Source of the DNA: a virus
Direction: 5' to 3' (one strand)
Virus record (IMG/VR): IMGVR_UViG_3300022591_000061
Coordinates: 1-26,018 of that record
DNA: 26,018 nucleotides
Shown here: one piece after another, positions 1 to 7,750 of the stretch
Numbering within the stretch: position 1 is the stretch's first letter
Layout: each line of letters starts with the position of its first letter
Made by a program: the position numbers and the translations under genes
The notes under the pieces: model-generated
Seen by the model: only the letters and a program-made list of their open reading frames with translations
Databases searched by the model: none
What the model was told of the DNA's origin: nothing

Positions 1-153
1 ATGATCTAAAAAATTATGCTCGTCGTTAGATAACTGTTGATTATTTACTTGACTAATCAACCCTTGTAATTTTCCATCAATCAACGGAAACACTCGATTA
101 AAGTTCAAATATGTTTCGCTATATTCAGCGGGTAGAGATAATATTTGGGTCAT
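1..153 (-). CDS. N-terminal fragment of an unrecognised protein, cut by the left edge
   Basis: The minus strand reads open from an ATG at 153-151 to the window edge, giving 51 codons that begin MTQILSLPAEY and contain no stop. I do not recognise the family, and too little is visible for a domain call. The reason to accept it as a real gene is the perfect late-promoter octamer TATAAATA on the same strand at 187-180, which would give a leader of about 20 bases. No clear Shine-Dalgarno sequence lies before the ATG. The gene diverges from the radical SAM gene that starts at 190, so the 36 bases between them must carry both promoters. Confidence 0.6.
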   Translation of the reverse strand, partial: MTQILSLPAEYSETYLNFNRVFPLIDGKLQGLISQVNNQQLSNDEHNFLDH

Positions 154-179
154 GTTTATAAACTAGTAAATAGATATGA

Positions 180-187
180 TATTTATA
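180..187 (-). promoter_or_regulatory. T4-like late promoter octamer for the left-edge gene
   Basis: The minus strand has a perfect TATAAATA, the -10 element recognised by T4-type late sigma (gp55 family). The expected start site is about position 174, which is 21 bases before the ATG at 153. Confidence 0.55.
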
Positions 188-189
188 GT

Positions 190-1269
190 ATGTTTACATT
201 CAAAGAACTCAAACAAATCCATTTGGAAATCACCAACAATTGCCAGTCCAGTTGTCCTATGTGCAGCCGAAATATACACGGCGGTATAGACAATCCTTTA
301 TTAATGTTAAATTCGTGGTCTCTGGATATGTTTAAAACTATAATGACTCCTGCGGTCTTAGCGCAATTAGAAAGCTATTACTTCTGCGGTAACTTTGGCG
401 ATCCATTACTTAACAATGATCTTATAGCTATGTGCGAGTACTCCACTGGTGTAGCACCTAACACAGGAATACGCATACATACCAATGGTAGTTTACGTTC
501 AAATGATTGGTGGCGGCGACTTGCGCAGGTATTGCCTAAGAACCATCTCGTAATATTTGCGTTAGACGGATTAGCTGATACTCACAGTTTTTATAGAGTT
601 GGTACAGACTATAACCAAATATTACGCAACGCCAAAACATTTATTGATGCTGGCGGACGAGCTGAATGGGCATTTATTAGATTTAAACATAACGAACATC
701 AAATTGAAGAAGCACGAGCTCTTGCTACTAAGATGAAATTTGAAAAGTTTGTTATGAAAGACAGTTCTAGATTTTTGTTAGACAAACAATATGCTGTTTA
801 TAATAAGTACAATCAAATAACTCATCATCTTGAACCGTCGGTATATAGTGAAATTAAGTTTATAGATAGAAAAACAATTAGCAATTATAAATCAATTGTA
901 GCCAATGCAGAAATACGTTGTCAAGCACTAGATTCAAAAGAAGTTTATATTGATGCGTTTGGGCGACTGTTCCCTTGTTGTTATCTAGCAATGATTCCTT
1001 ATGTGCCGCTAGATATAGAATTTGAAATCACTGCTATCAGAACTGAAATACTAAAAGAATACAGAGCATTGGTTCAAGACTTAGGCGGGAGTGATGCCAT
1101 TGATGCTACAAAATACTCAGTCAAAGATATAATTAATTCTCAACCATATCAAACTGTGTGGCACAAATACTGGAATGAAGAAAAATTAATTACTTGTACT
1201 AGAAGTTGTGGTATTACTACAGATTTTTCTAATCCAAGAGATCAGTTTACCAGTGACGAATCACTATAA
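190..1269 (+). CDS. Radical SAM protein with C-terminal auxiliary-cluster cysteines (family A)
   Basis: This 359-residue radical SAM enzyme would bind a [4Fe-4S] cluster and cleave S-adenosylmethionine to form a radical; its substrate is unknown. The CxxxCxxC cluster motif is CQSSCPMC (C18, C22, C25). It is followed by a GNFGDPLL segment (about 68-74) where many relatives have GGEP, by HTNGS (97-101), and by ALDGL (124-128). The C-terminal half has C244, a CC pair at 263-264 after a DAFGRLFP segment, and C336/C340, which resembles a SPASM/twitch domain binding extra Fe-S. I chose the ATG at 190 because the upstream TTG at 145 would add 15 unconserved residues across the divergent promoter. 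It is a clear paralogue of the gene at 10421-11512, sharing FKHNEHQ and the overall motif order. Its last 23 bases overlap the convergent gene. Confidence 0.88.
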   Translation: MFTFKELKQIHLEITNNCQSSCPMCSRNIHGGIDNPLLMLNSWSLDMFKTIMTPAVLAQLESYYFCGNFGDPLLNNDLIAMCEYSTGVAPNTGIRIHTNGSLRSNDWWRRLAQVLPKNHLVIFALDGLADTHSFYRVGTDYNQILRNAKTFIDAGGRAEWAFIRFKHNEHQIEEARALATKMKFEKFVMKDSSRFLLDKQYAVYNKYNQITHHLEPSVYSEIKFIDRKTISNYKSIVANAEIRCQALDSKEVYIDAFGRLFPCCYLAMIPYVPLDIEFEITAIRTEILKEYRALVQDLGGSDAIDATKYSVKDIINSQPYQTVWHKYWNEEKLITCTRSCGITTDFSNPRDQFTSDESL

Positions 1270-1912
1270 AATCTTTGGCAGGTAATTCACCAAGACCATC
1301 AATTACACCAGGATTTACCTTGAAGGTAACTTCTGTGTCGTTATAAGCAAAGTCTTTTATATGTCCATTTTTATTTGCACGATTCAACCACGGACTATAA
1401 ATTTTATCAAATACAAATCTAGCGTTATGTGTGTCAGGCATAGGTATAATAATGCTAACAGGATTGTCAAATGTTCCCGGCAGTAATAACTGCCTGACTA
1501 CTAACTGTATCCTGTCAGTTTCACCAAAATTTGCGGCACTATGTAAACGTCCAGCATTCATAGTGTACCAAACGCCTAAATCTGTTTCAAACATTTTGTG
1601 TGATTCTAGATCAATTAAAAATGCTTGTTCATTGACCAACGACACATGCCAGCGGTCGTCTATGTCAGCATGTACCCAATAATTAGTCCCGGGCGCAAGT
1701 TTAATTAATCGTGCTTCACCTATAGGTCCTGGTAGCGTGTTTAGAATTTCTTCCCAAACGGTATTTTCAAATTCTGGTTTAATTTGCCACGGGTCGTAAA
1801 AGAAATTGCCGGTTGGTTTATTCAGTGCTAACTTAAAATCAAATTTGGGCAAAAATTCCTGTGCCATTTTGAGTTGATTAACAGTGAGTGCGGTCTGAAT
1901 TTGGTTGATCAT
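1247..1912 (-). CDS. Aspartyl/asparaginyl beta-hydroxylase-like 2OG-Fe(II) oxygenase
   Basis: This protein of about 221 residues has the pattern of the aspartyl/asparaginyl beta-hydroxylase family of double-stranded beta-helix oxygenases. These enzymes use Fe(II), O2 and 2-oxoglutarate to hydroxylate protein side chains or small molecules. The proposed metal ligands are HAD (H81, D83) followed by DRWH, and H124 in GRLHSAANFG. R134 or R140 is the likely 2-oxoglutarate-binding arginine. The start is uncertain. The ATG at 1912 lies only 4 bases beyond a TATAAATA element, so a transcript from that promoter would begin at the ATG itself. An in-frame ATG at 1867 (MAQEFLP) is the alternative and would still keep all motifs. 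It is one of four oxygenase-like genes in the window and is encoded alone. Confidence 0.75.
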   Translation of the reverse strand: MINQIQTALTVNQLKMAQEFLPKFDFKLALNKPTGNFFYDPWQIKPEFENTVWEEILNTLPGPIGEARLIKLAPGTNYWVHADIDDRWHVSLVNEQAFLIDLESHKMFETDLGVWYTMNAGRLHSAANFGETDRIQLVVRQLLLPGTFDNPVSIIIPMPDTHNARFVFDKIYSPWLNRANKNGHIKDFAYNDTEVTFKVNPGVIDGLGELPAKDFIVIRHW

Positions 1913-1916
1913 AAAC

Positions 1917-1924
1917 TATTTATA
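1917..1924 (-). promoter_or_regulatory. Late promoter octamer almost abutting the oxygenase ATG
   Basis: The minus strand has a perfect TATAAATA, followed by GTTT and then the ATG at 1912. T4-type late transcripts start about 6 bases after this octamer, so the message would be leaderless or would use the internal ATG at 1867. Confidence 0.6.
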
Positions 1925-1950
1925 TGTTACTATTATGTATTAAAAAGTTA

Positions 1951-2808
1951 ATGAACAGAATAAAAATTGCACCCTCTTATGATGCTACGTGGTTAGAGAC
2001 CGAACGTCCGCAACCGTTGTCTGACCTGGTAATTGAAGAACTTATACAAGAGTTACTTCCGCATCAATGGGGATATGAGATTACTGATAATCTATATACG
2101 CAGTTTAAGTCTGAAATGTCTGCTTGGTTGTTTAATAGTCAACTTAATCAAGTCTCTGGATTTGATACATTTGATCGCGTAGATATTATCAATGGTTGCA
2201 CTCAATTTATTGATACTGTCTATATGAAAGGTCCTGTGCAGACATTAAAGGGCGATTATAGATACCATAATAGATTAAATCCTAATCTGGTGTATAGTGT
2301 TCCTGGCTACTTGCGTAAAGGACTACCGCTAATTATAGCCATGCCTTTTCCTAGTACTGGAGATGTTCATACAGAAATGACGGAGATATTAAATGAATGC
2401 TTGGAATTGGCAATCCCTGTTCACATTGACGGGGCTTGGCTCACTTGTTCTCGGGATATTGTTTTCAATGTTGGGCATAGTGCTATTCGCAGTTGTGGTA
2501 TCAGTCTTAGTAAAGGTCTAGGCTTAGGCTGGAATAGGATAGGCTTGCGTTGGACTCGAGACACGGATACTGATGCTGTTACTGTAATGAACGAATTCAA
2601 TATGAATCTAAGAGCTCCGGTGATGATTGGACTACATTTTTTAAGAAACTTGCCGCCCGATTACTTATGGAATACTTACGGTCATTTATATTATAAAATT
2701 TGCCAGGACTTTGATTTGGCGCCAACTAAAAGCATTTATCTTGCTATGCGTAACGGACAACCGGTGGGAGTTAGTCCGCTAATAAGGTATTTACATGAAT
2801 CTGGTTAA
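1951..2808 (+). CDS. PLP-dependent aminotransferase-like protein (fold type I), short
   Basis: This 285-residue protein has hallmarks of fold-type-I PLP enzymes. LIIAMPFPSTGDVH is in the place of the usual NP-x-x-P-TG loop. PVHIDGAW holds the aspartate that contacts the pyridine nitrogen (D160). SLSKG (K188) holds the candidate Schiff-base lysine, followed by GWNRIGLRW with R196. The motif order and the D-to-K spacing of 28 are right for aminotransferases. At 285 residues it is shorter than the usual 380-450, mainly after the lysine, so part of the C-terminal small domain seems missing or replaced. I prefer the ATG at 1951; an ATG at 1924 would add nine residues (MLLLCIKKL) and lies within the divergent promoter. 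It is the first gene of a four-gene plus operon and overlaps the next by 14 bases, which suggests a coupled pathway. The amino acceptor is unknown. Confidence 0.7.
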   Translation: MNRIKIAPSYDATWLETERPQPLSDLVIEELIQELLPHQWGYEITDNLYTQFKSEMSAWLFNSQLNQVSGFDTFDRVDIINGCTQFIDTVYMKGPVQTLKGDYRYHNRLNPNLVYSVPGYLRKGLPLIIAMPFPSTGDVHTEMTEILNECLELAIPVHIDGAWLTCSRDIVFNVGHSAIRSCGISLSKGLGLGWNRIGLRWTRDTDTDAVTVMNEFNMNLRAPVMIGLHFLRNLPPDYLWNTYGHLYYKICQDFDLAPTKSIYLAMRNGQPVGVSPLIRYLHESG

Positions 2809-3532
2809 CGTAGATGGTATAAATATCCCATACGATTTAACTTGGCAGAATATTGCTGTCAGTATTAGCGGTGGCGCCGACAGCGCACTATTGGCATTTT
2901 TATTATGTGACATAATTGACAGCAACCAATTGGCAACTACTGTACATGTTATTAATCACACTCGTATGTGGAAAACTCGCCCATGGCAAAGATATGATAG
3001 CCAACAAGTAACCAATTGGCTAATCAGTAAGTTTCCTAATATTAAATTTGAGCATCATAATAATTTTATAGCACCCGATGTAGAGTATGGCAATATGGGT
3101 CCCACAATTACAGATGAGTATGGAAGAATGGTCAGCGGCGATAATGCACAACAACGTGCCTATGCAGAATACGTATGCTACTACAACGGTATAGATGCTT
3201 ATTATAATGCAGTCACTCATAATCCTAGAGGCATTGATTTAGGTGGCATGGTAGAACGAGACATTGAACGCAACAATACTAATGGACATTTAGAGTTTAT
3301 GATACACATGGATAGAGTTGCTAGCCATCCGTTTCGTTTTGTAGAAAAGTCCTGGATAGTTAAACAATACATTCGACTAGGTATTACAGACTTACTTGAT
3401 ATTACACGCAGTTGCGAAGGCGAGTTTGCAGATATAGATTATACAAATTATACTCCAGGGCAGTACGTAGGCACGTGCGGCACATGTTTTTGGTGTAAAG
3501 AAAGAGAGTGGGCAATTGAACAATCAAAGTAA
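2795..3532 (+). CDS. QueC-like PP-loop ATP pyrophosphatase
   Basis: This 245-residue protein has an N-terminal PP-loop, SISGGADS (S25-S30). That motif marks N-type ATP pyrophosphatases, which adenylate a carbonyl or carboxyl group before attack by a nucleophile. The C-terminus has C207 in DITRSCEG followed by C228, C231 and C234 (CGTCFWC), matching the zinc-binding cysteine pattern of QueC, 7-cyano-7-deazaguanine synthase. The HPFRFVEKSWIVK segment also fits the QueC family. QueC makes preQ0 from 7-carboxy-7-deazaguanine and ammonia, and phages use preQ0 for DNA modification. However, no QueD, QueE or FolE partner is visible here, so a related ATP-dependent amidation or ligation is equally possible. 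It overlaps the aminotransferase-like gene by 14 bases and the following radical SAM gene by 17 bases. Confidence 0.72.
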   Translation: MNLVNVDGINIPYDLTWQNIAVSISGGADSALLAFLLCDIIDSNQLATTVHVINHTRMWKTRPWQRYDSQQVTNWLISKFPNIKFEHHNNFIAPDVEYGNMGPTITDEYGRMVSGDNAQQRAYAEYVCYYNGIDAYYNAVTHNPRGIDLGGMVERDIERNNTNGHLEFMIHMDRVASHPFRFVEKSWIVKQYIRLGITDLLDITRSCEGEFADIDYTNYTPGQYVGTCGTCFWCKEREWAIEQSK

Positions 3533-4778
3533 AACATTTTGTATACATCCTTTTACAGGATTAGCAACTAGAGAAGACGGCGCTATATGTGCTTGCTGTC
3601 GTAGCCATCCCATTGGCTTTATTGACAAAGAACGACTGGAAGATATTTGGAACAACGATACAATGAAGCGTATCCGCCAACAGGTATTAAATGATGAACG
3701 TCCACCCGAGTGCGAGCCATGTTTTAGCCTAGAAGACCAAGGTGTTGAAAGTTTACGTATGCGTCATATTGCTGGCAAGATTCCCGAAGCACGTATTAAC
3801 TTGTATCCTACAGCATTAGATAACTTAGCAGATGATTATTCGATGCCGTTTGAAATTCCTACCATGGAATTAAAACTCAATAACTTGTGTAACTTAAAAT
3901 GCCGTATGTGCCACCCAATGGATAGCACCAGCTGGAATGACTGGAGCGAGATTAAAGAGTTTTATCAGCGTGAAGGTAATATCATGTACGATATTGTTGC
4001 TGAACACGATTTAGAAAATACACCAACATTAGACAAGTTTCAAGACAGTCCTGAATGGTGGGCTAGTTTGGAAAAGTTACTTCCACACTTTAGACGTGTA
4101 GAATTTGCCGGCGGTGAGCCCTTGATGGATCCACAACACTATCGTATATTAGATATGCTTGCCCCATATGGCGATCAAATTGAAATCAAGTACGCAACTA
4201 ACCTGAGTATGTTAGGTAAAGGTAAGCGTACCGTTTGGGAATACTGGCCCAAGTTTAAATCTGTTGCTGTTAATGTTAGTATTGATGGCATTGGTGATAG
4301 TTACAAATACATACGTGGTAATGCTGATTGGAATATTCTATTAGATAATATTCAACAAATACAAACTATACCCAATATCAGTCGTATTGTTGGCGCTGTC
4401 ACTGTACAAGTAAGTAACATATTAATCTTAGATCAAATGATTGAACTATTTTTAGATCAGTTAGGTATTGTATTCCATACCCATCGTGTAGCTTATCCTA
4501 ATGTATTAAGTGTACAAGTGCTACCACGTAAATTAAAAGAATTGGCTGTTAAAAGATTAATTAATATCGAAAAACGCTTGAAATCATTTAAGATGATCCA
4601 ACTACATCCAGAGCTGTTGGAATACACACGTGGGCAAATACAGGACAACATTAACTATCTAATATCCAAAGATCAAAGCCGATTGTGGTCTGATTGTATA
4701 GAGTTTAATCGTAGACTGGATGCTACCCGCAATCAAAGTTTCTTAGATGTGACTCCTGAATTTAAAGATCATGTATAA
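3516..4778 (+). CDS. Twitch domain-containing radical SAM protein (first of three)
   Basis: This 420-residue protein belongs to the 'twitch domain-containing radical SAM protein' type. Its auxiliary Fe-S cysteines precede the radical SAM barrel: FCIHPF (C9), ICACC (C25, C27, C28) and CEPC (C66, C69). The radical SAM motif CNLKCRMC (C125, C129, C132) follows, then AGGEPL and VSIDG. Its substrate is unknown. The start is TTG at 3516: no ATG or GTG is available between the in-frame stop at 3468 and this codon, and starting later would remove the conserved FCIHPF segment. A purine-rich AAAGAAAGAGAG run lies upstream. It overlaps the PP-loop gene by 17 bases and the next radical SAM gene by 8 bases, so the four genes at 1951-5697 are probably translated together. 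Confidence 0.85.
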   Translation: MNNQSKTFCIHPFTGLATREDGAICACCRSHPIGFIDKERLEDIWNNDTMKRIRQQVLNDERPPECEPCFSLEDQGVESLRMRHIAGKIPEARINLYPTALDNLADDYSMPFEIPTMELKLNNLCNLKCRMCHPMDSTSWNDWSEIKEFYQREGNIMYDIVAEHDLENTPTLDKFQDSPEWWASLEKLLPHFRRVEFAGGEPLMDPQHYRILDMLAPYGDQIEIKYATNLSMLGKGKRTVWEYWPKFKSVAVNVSIDGIGDSYKYIRGNADWNILLDNIQQIQTIPNISRIVGAVTVQVSNILILDQMIELFLDQLGIVFHTHRVAYPNVLSVQVLPRKLKELAVKRLINIEKRLKSFKMIQLHPELLEYTRGQIQDNINYLISKDQSRLWSDCIEFNRRLDATRNQSFLDVTPEFKDHV

Positions 4779-5697
4779 AGTAACAAGTCGCTGGCCGCAT
4801 CAAGATTCAATCAAAGTAGAATGGAACTTAGGAAAGCGTTGCAACTACGACTGTAGCTACTGCCCGGCGGTTATACATGATAACACTAGCGAACACACAG
4901 ACATTGATACATTAAAAGGTGCAGTTAATCAATTACTCAAAATAGGTAAACCTATACGTCTTAGTTTTACCGGTGGGGAGCCTTGCATACATCCACAGTT
5001 TGCAGAATTAATCAGTTATGCTAAAAATCAAGGAATCGGCTGGATCAGCGTAACAACCAATGGCACACGTCAACACGATTGGTATAAAGAGCAACGTGTG
5101 GATCAATATGTGTTTAGCCTACACTTTGAACATGACTGGCGCAGGGCATTAAACACTATAACTACCTTGTTTCAAACTGTAGAACAATATAACATACCAA
5201 CAAACATTATGGTCAATGTTATGGCACACCATAATCATATGCGTAAAGTCAAATTTGCTGTTGGAAAATTACAACACGATCAAGTACCATATGTTATACG
5301 TAGAATACGCTGGACCGAGGATGATCATAATGTGTTTGACGATTTACGTTATAATTTAAACGACTTAGAATGGATTACAGAACGTGAAGCTACTGTCAAA
5401 GCTAATTGCGTTATAAACGATAATCCTGTTAAAATGTATCATGCTAACGATATTATTAAGTTACATATGAATGAGTATAAGGGGTGGACCTGTGCGGCTG
5501 GCATTGAAAGTTTAATGGTCAACTGGGACGGTGATGTACATCGTGCTACTTGTCGTGTGGGTGGCAGTTTAGGTAATATCTATACGGGTACGTTTACTAT
5601 TCCCGCAGAACCCATTACTTGTACCCGCGATAATTGTACCTGCGCTGCTGATATACCACTTACAAAATATGCGCCAGCTCCGGGAATGTTGCCTTAA
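4771..5697 (+). CDS. SPASM-type radical SAM protein (family F)
   Basis: This 308-residue radical SAM enzyme has the motif CNYDCSYC (C24, C28, C31), FTGGEP (67-71) and TTNGT. A cysteine-rich C-terminus holds C241 in WTCAAG, C261 in RATCRVGG followed by LGNI, and C284, C289 and C291 (CTRDNCTC). This is the SPASM-like layout that carries extra Fe-S clusters, common in peptide- and protein-modifying radical SAM enzymes and in some sugar-modifying ones. It is a paralogue of the minus-strand gene at 12077-13039, which has matching cysteine positions. It is the last gene of the four-gene operon. The ATG overlaps the previous stop by 8 bases, and its 3' end overlaps the convergent gene by 38 bases. 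Confidence 0.85.
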   Translation: MYKVTSRWPHQDSIKVEWNLGKRCNYDCSYCPAVIHDNTSEHTDIDTLKGAVNQLLKIGKPIRLSFTGGEPCIHPQFAELISYAKNQGIGWISVTTNGTRQHDWYKEQRVDQYVFSLHFEHDWRRALNTITTLFQTVEQYNIPTNIMVNVMAHHNHMRKVKFAVGKLQHDQVPYVIRRIRWTEDDHNVFDDLRYNLNDLEWITEREATVKANCVINDNPVKMYHANDIIKLHMNEYKGWTCAAGIESLMVNWDGDVHRATCRVGGSLGNIYTGTFTIPAEPITCTRDNCTCAADIPLTKYAPAPGMLP

Positions 5698-7081
5698 AGT
5701 TTGTGCCGCGCTGTGCATCCATTGTGGTAATATAATCTTTAAAGTCTGGCAACAAATTAGTATGGTCTTCGGCATCCATCCAATCTAGTATGCCCTCCCA
5801 CCGTTTCCATCCGTAAGGATTAACTTCCCAAAATTCTTTGTCGTGTGTATAGTTTGTCCAGAGCCAGTCTTTTAGTTCAGCAAATAGATTTCGCACTTCT
5901 AACTTATCTTCTGCCGGCAATACACGTAGACTTAGCCAGGTTGGGATCCATAATAAATGTACCCCCACCAATCCTCCGCCCATAGTCTGTCCGCTAGCGT
6001 TAGTATCAAAGTTAATCTTTTTAAAGTTACTCTTAACTTTCCATTTAATGAAGTCTGGAACGTGTTTAATGTTTAGTATCTGTACTGCAAATGCTATATT
6101 AGTTTGTATGTTGTCCGGTGCTCGATCGAGTAAGTGTAAATTCTGCTCGACAGTTCCCCAATCTAAAGGGTAGCGTATGTAATGGCCACGTTCTTCCATG
6201 CCGTCTAGACTAAAACCAACTTTGACTTTACGGAACTTGCTCCACAAATCAATTATGTTTTCACTAATAAGTGTACCGTTAGTATTGTAACGTAATGTAA
6301 TCTTGTCTGCGTACCCACGTTCTACTATTTCTTCTAAGAAACGCCGATGTTCTTTAATTAGTAAAGGCTCTCCACCAGCAAAGTATAATTGTTTAATGTT
6401 AGGAATTTGATCAAATACTTCTTGCCAGAATTTAGGATTTTCGTGCCACACGTTATTAAAATCTTTTGAGTCCCAATTCATTTGTTTTTGAATTAGCGGG
6501 CTTTGGAATAACGGATATACTTTTTTATACTCAGGTACCCACATACTGCTGTCATGCGGACTACACATGATACACTTTAAATTACAAGTATGCCCTAAAC
6601 GTAAATCTAGGTACTGTAATTTATAAGGGATACTACCATCTTCTTTTGTTTGCTTAATAAGTTCTGGAATATCGATACCTTCTTGTAAATGCCAAGTTCC
6701 TGTTTCCCAAATACGTTTACTGGCAATGCCCTGTTGTTCTTCTTTAAAACATTTAGTACAACTGGCCGGTATTTCCCCAGCTAGCATTGTTCTACGAACC
6801 GATTTCATGTAATCGTTATTAAATGCTTCGGTAGGTAAATCGTGAGCAAAGTTAGCAGGCGTACCATCTTCCATCTTAACTAATCCTACAGTATAATCGC
6901 CGGACTCTGCACCACTTGCATTTGCTACACAACAGATACGCATGTCACCATTTGGGCGTGTTGCTAAATGTATCCAAGGTAGTACACAAAAGCTAGGACT
7001 ACCCGATATGTCCGCTAATTGTTGTTGCCACTTACCTAATTGTGTTTCTTCTGGTTGTAACCAAAATACTTTATTTGTCAT
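5660..7081 (-). CDS. Twitch domain-containing radical SAM protein (second of three)
   Basis: This 473-residue relative of the protein at 3516-4778 has the same architecture. N-terminal auxiliary-cluster cysteines are FCVLPW (C32), RICC (C50, C51) and CTKC (C108, C111). The radical SAM CNLKCIMC (C166, C170, C173), AGGEPLL (about 235-241), NTNGT and FSLDGM follow. The C-terminus ends in a conserved PDFKDYI...RGTNFKATFPEL region, also seen in the gene at 14091-15530 as RRGTNFAETFPEM. This conserved tail probably marks the complete family length. It shares an ATGA overlap with the upstream sulfotransferase-like gene, so the two should be co-translated. The two proteins may act on the same substrate. 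Confidence 0.88.
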   Translation of the reverse strand: MTNKVFWLQPEETQLGKWQQQLADISGSPSFCVLPWIHLATRPNGDMRICCVANASGAESGDYTVGLVKMEDGTPANFAHDLPTEAFNNDYMKSVRRTMLAGEIPASCTKCFKEEQQGIASKRIWETGTWHLQEGIDIPELIKQTKEDGSIPYKLQYLDLRLGHTCNLKCIMCSPHDSSMWVPEYKKVYPLFQSPLIQKQMNWDSKDFNNVWHENPKFWQEVFDQIPNIKQLYFAGGEPLLIKEHRRFLEEIVERGYADKITLRYNTNGTLISENIIDLWSKFRKVKVGFSLDGMEERGHYIRYPLDWGTVEQNLHLLDRAPDNIQTNIAFAVQILNIKHVPDFIKWKVKSNFKKINFDTNASGQTMGGGLVGVHLLWIPTWLSLRVLPAEDKLEVRNLFAELKDWLWTNYTHDKEFWEVNPYGWKRWEGILDWMDAEDHTNLLPDFKDYITTMDAQRGTNFKATFPELAHIL

Positions 7082-7710
7082 ATTGAATTTACTATTTGAG
7101 TTATTATATACTCATCTGGTATCCAAGTCAATACTTCTTCTAAATTAGTAACTGAATCCCAACTTGTAGTCATCCCCATTTTCATTAATGTGTCGTCCGG
7201 AGTCCAAGTCCATCCAAATTTAGATCCTATACTAGACCAGTCCTGGATTAGGGTATCAAAGTCTATACGCATTACTTGCCCAAACCCAAGGGCATCTGCA
7301 TTGCGATCAATTATACGTTGCCAACAGCGATAATACCAGTATGATGACATAAAAGAATCTTGTTCAAAATGTAAGCTGTCCGCTATGTAGTCTTTTCCTG
7401 GGTGCCATTTATTTGTAGCATTGAGAGCATTAATACTTAACAACCAACTAGCAAAGTCATTTCTAGTTAATATGATCAAGCACCATTCTTTAGGATCAAT
7501 AGCACTTAATATATTAGATATGTGGAATGGGTTAAAATTAGTAAATACCGCAGACTCTGCACGGTTAAATTGATCCCATTCTTCACTAGAATACTGTCCG
7601 CGATCAACAGCTGCTACAGTCAAACTGGTTTCCAGTAAGCTACGCTCAATATAGTTAAAAAAACTAGTACTGGCAGTTCTGCCCGGGGTGCTGATTAAAA
7701 ACTTCTTCAT
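7078..7710 (-). CDS. Sulfotransferase-like protein
   Basis: This 210-residue protein begins with a short beta strand and a loop, STPGRTASTSFFNY (7-20). It resembles the 5'-phosphosulfate-binding loop of PAPS-dependent sulfotransferases, which often reads PRTGST. IILTRNDFASWLLS (79-92, with R83 and S88) resembles the 3'-phosphate-binding segment. Such enzymes move a sulfate from PAPS to a sugar, lipid or protein hydroxyl. I rate the family as likely but not certain, since P-loop kinases share part of this pattern. The gene starts a two-gene minus operon and overlaps the twitch radical SAM gene by 4 bases. It diverges from the oxygenase gene at 7751 across 40 bases. A TATATAAT string directly abuts its ATG, too close to serve as its own promoter in the usual way. 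Confidence 0.65.
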   Translation of the reverse strand: MKKFLISTPGRTASTSFFNYIERSLLETSLTVAAVDRGQYSSEEWDQFNRAESAVFTNFNPFHISNILSAIDPKEWCLIILTRNDFASWLLSINALNATNKWHPGKDYIADSLHFEQDSFMSSYWYYRCWQRIIDRNADALGFGQVMRIDFDTLIQDWSSIGSKFGWTWTPDDTLMKMGMTTSWDSVTNLEEVLTWIPDEYIITQIVNSI

Positions 7711-7737
7711 ATTATATAATTAGCAGTAAACCCTATA

Positions 7738-7745
7738 CATAAATA
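7738..7745 (+). promoter_or_regulatory. Late-promoter-like octamer exactly 5 bases before the ATG
   Basis: CATAAATA matches the T4 late element at seven of eight bases. It is followed by TTTTT and then the ATG at 7751. With normal late-promoter spacing, transcription would begin at the A of the ATG. No Shine-Dalgarno sequence is present. Confidence 0.5.
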
Positions 7746-7750
7746 TTTTT

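Noticed and set aside
145-189. An upstream TTG start for the first radical SAM gene
   Set aside because: It would add 15 residues across the divergent promoter region. The paralogue at 10421 has the same N-terminal length when the ATG at 190 is used.
2795-5697. A queuosine biosynthesis operon
   Set aside because: Only the QueC-like gene fits. The radical SAM proteins are larger than QueE and have auxiliary cysteines that QueE lacks. No QueD or QueF is present.
7703-7720. A TATAAT string abutting the ATG at 7710 as the promoter of the sulfotransferase-like gene
   Set aside because: A start site 7 bases downstream would lie inside the gene and there is no later in-frame ATG near the N-terminus, so I did not call it.
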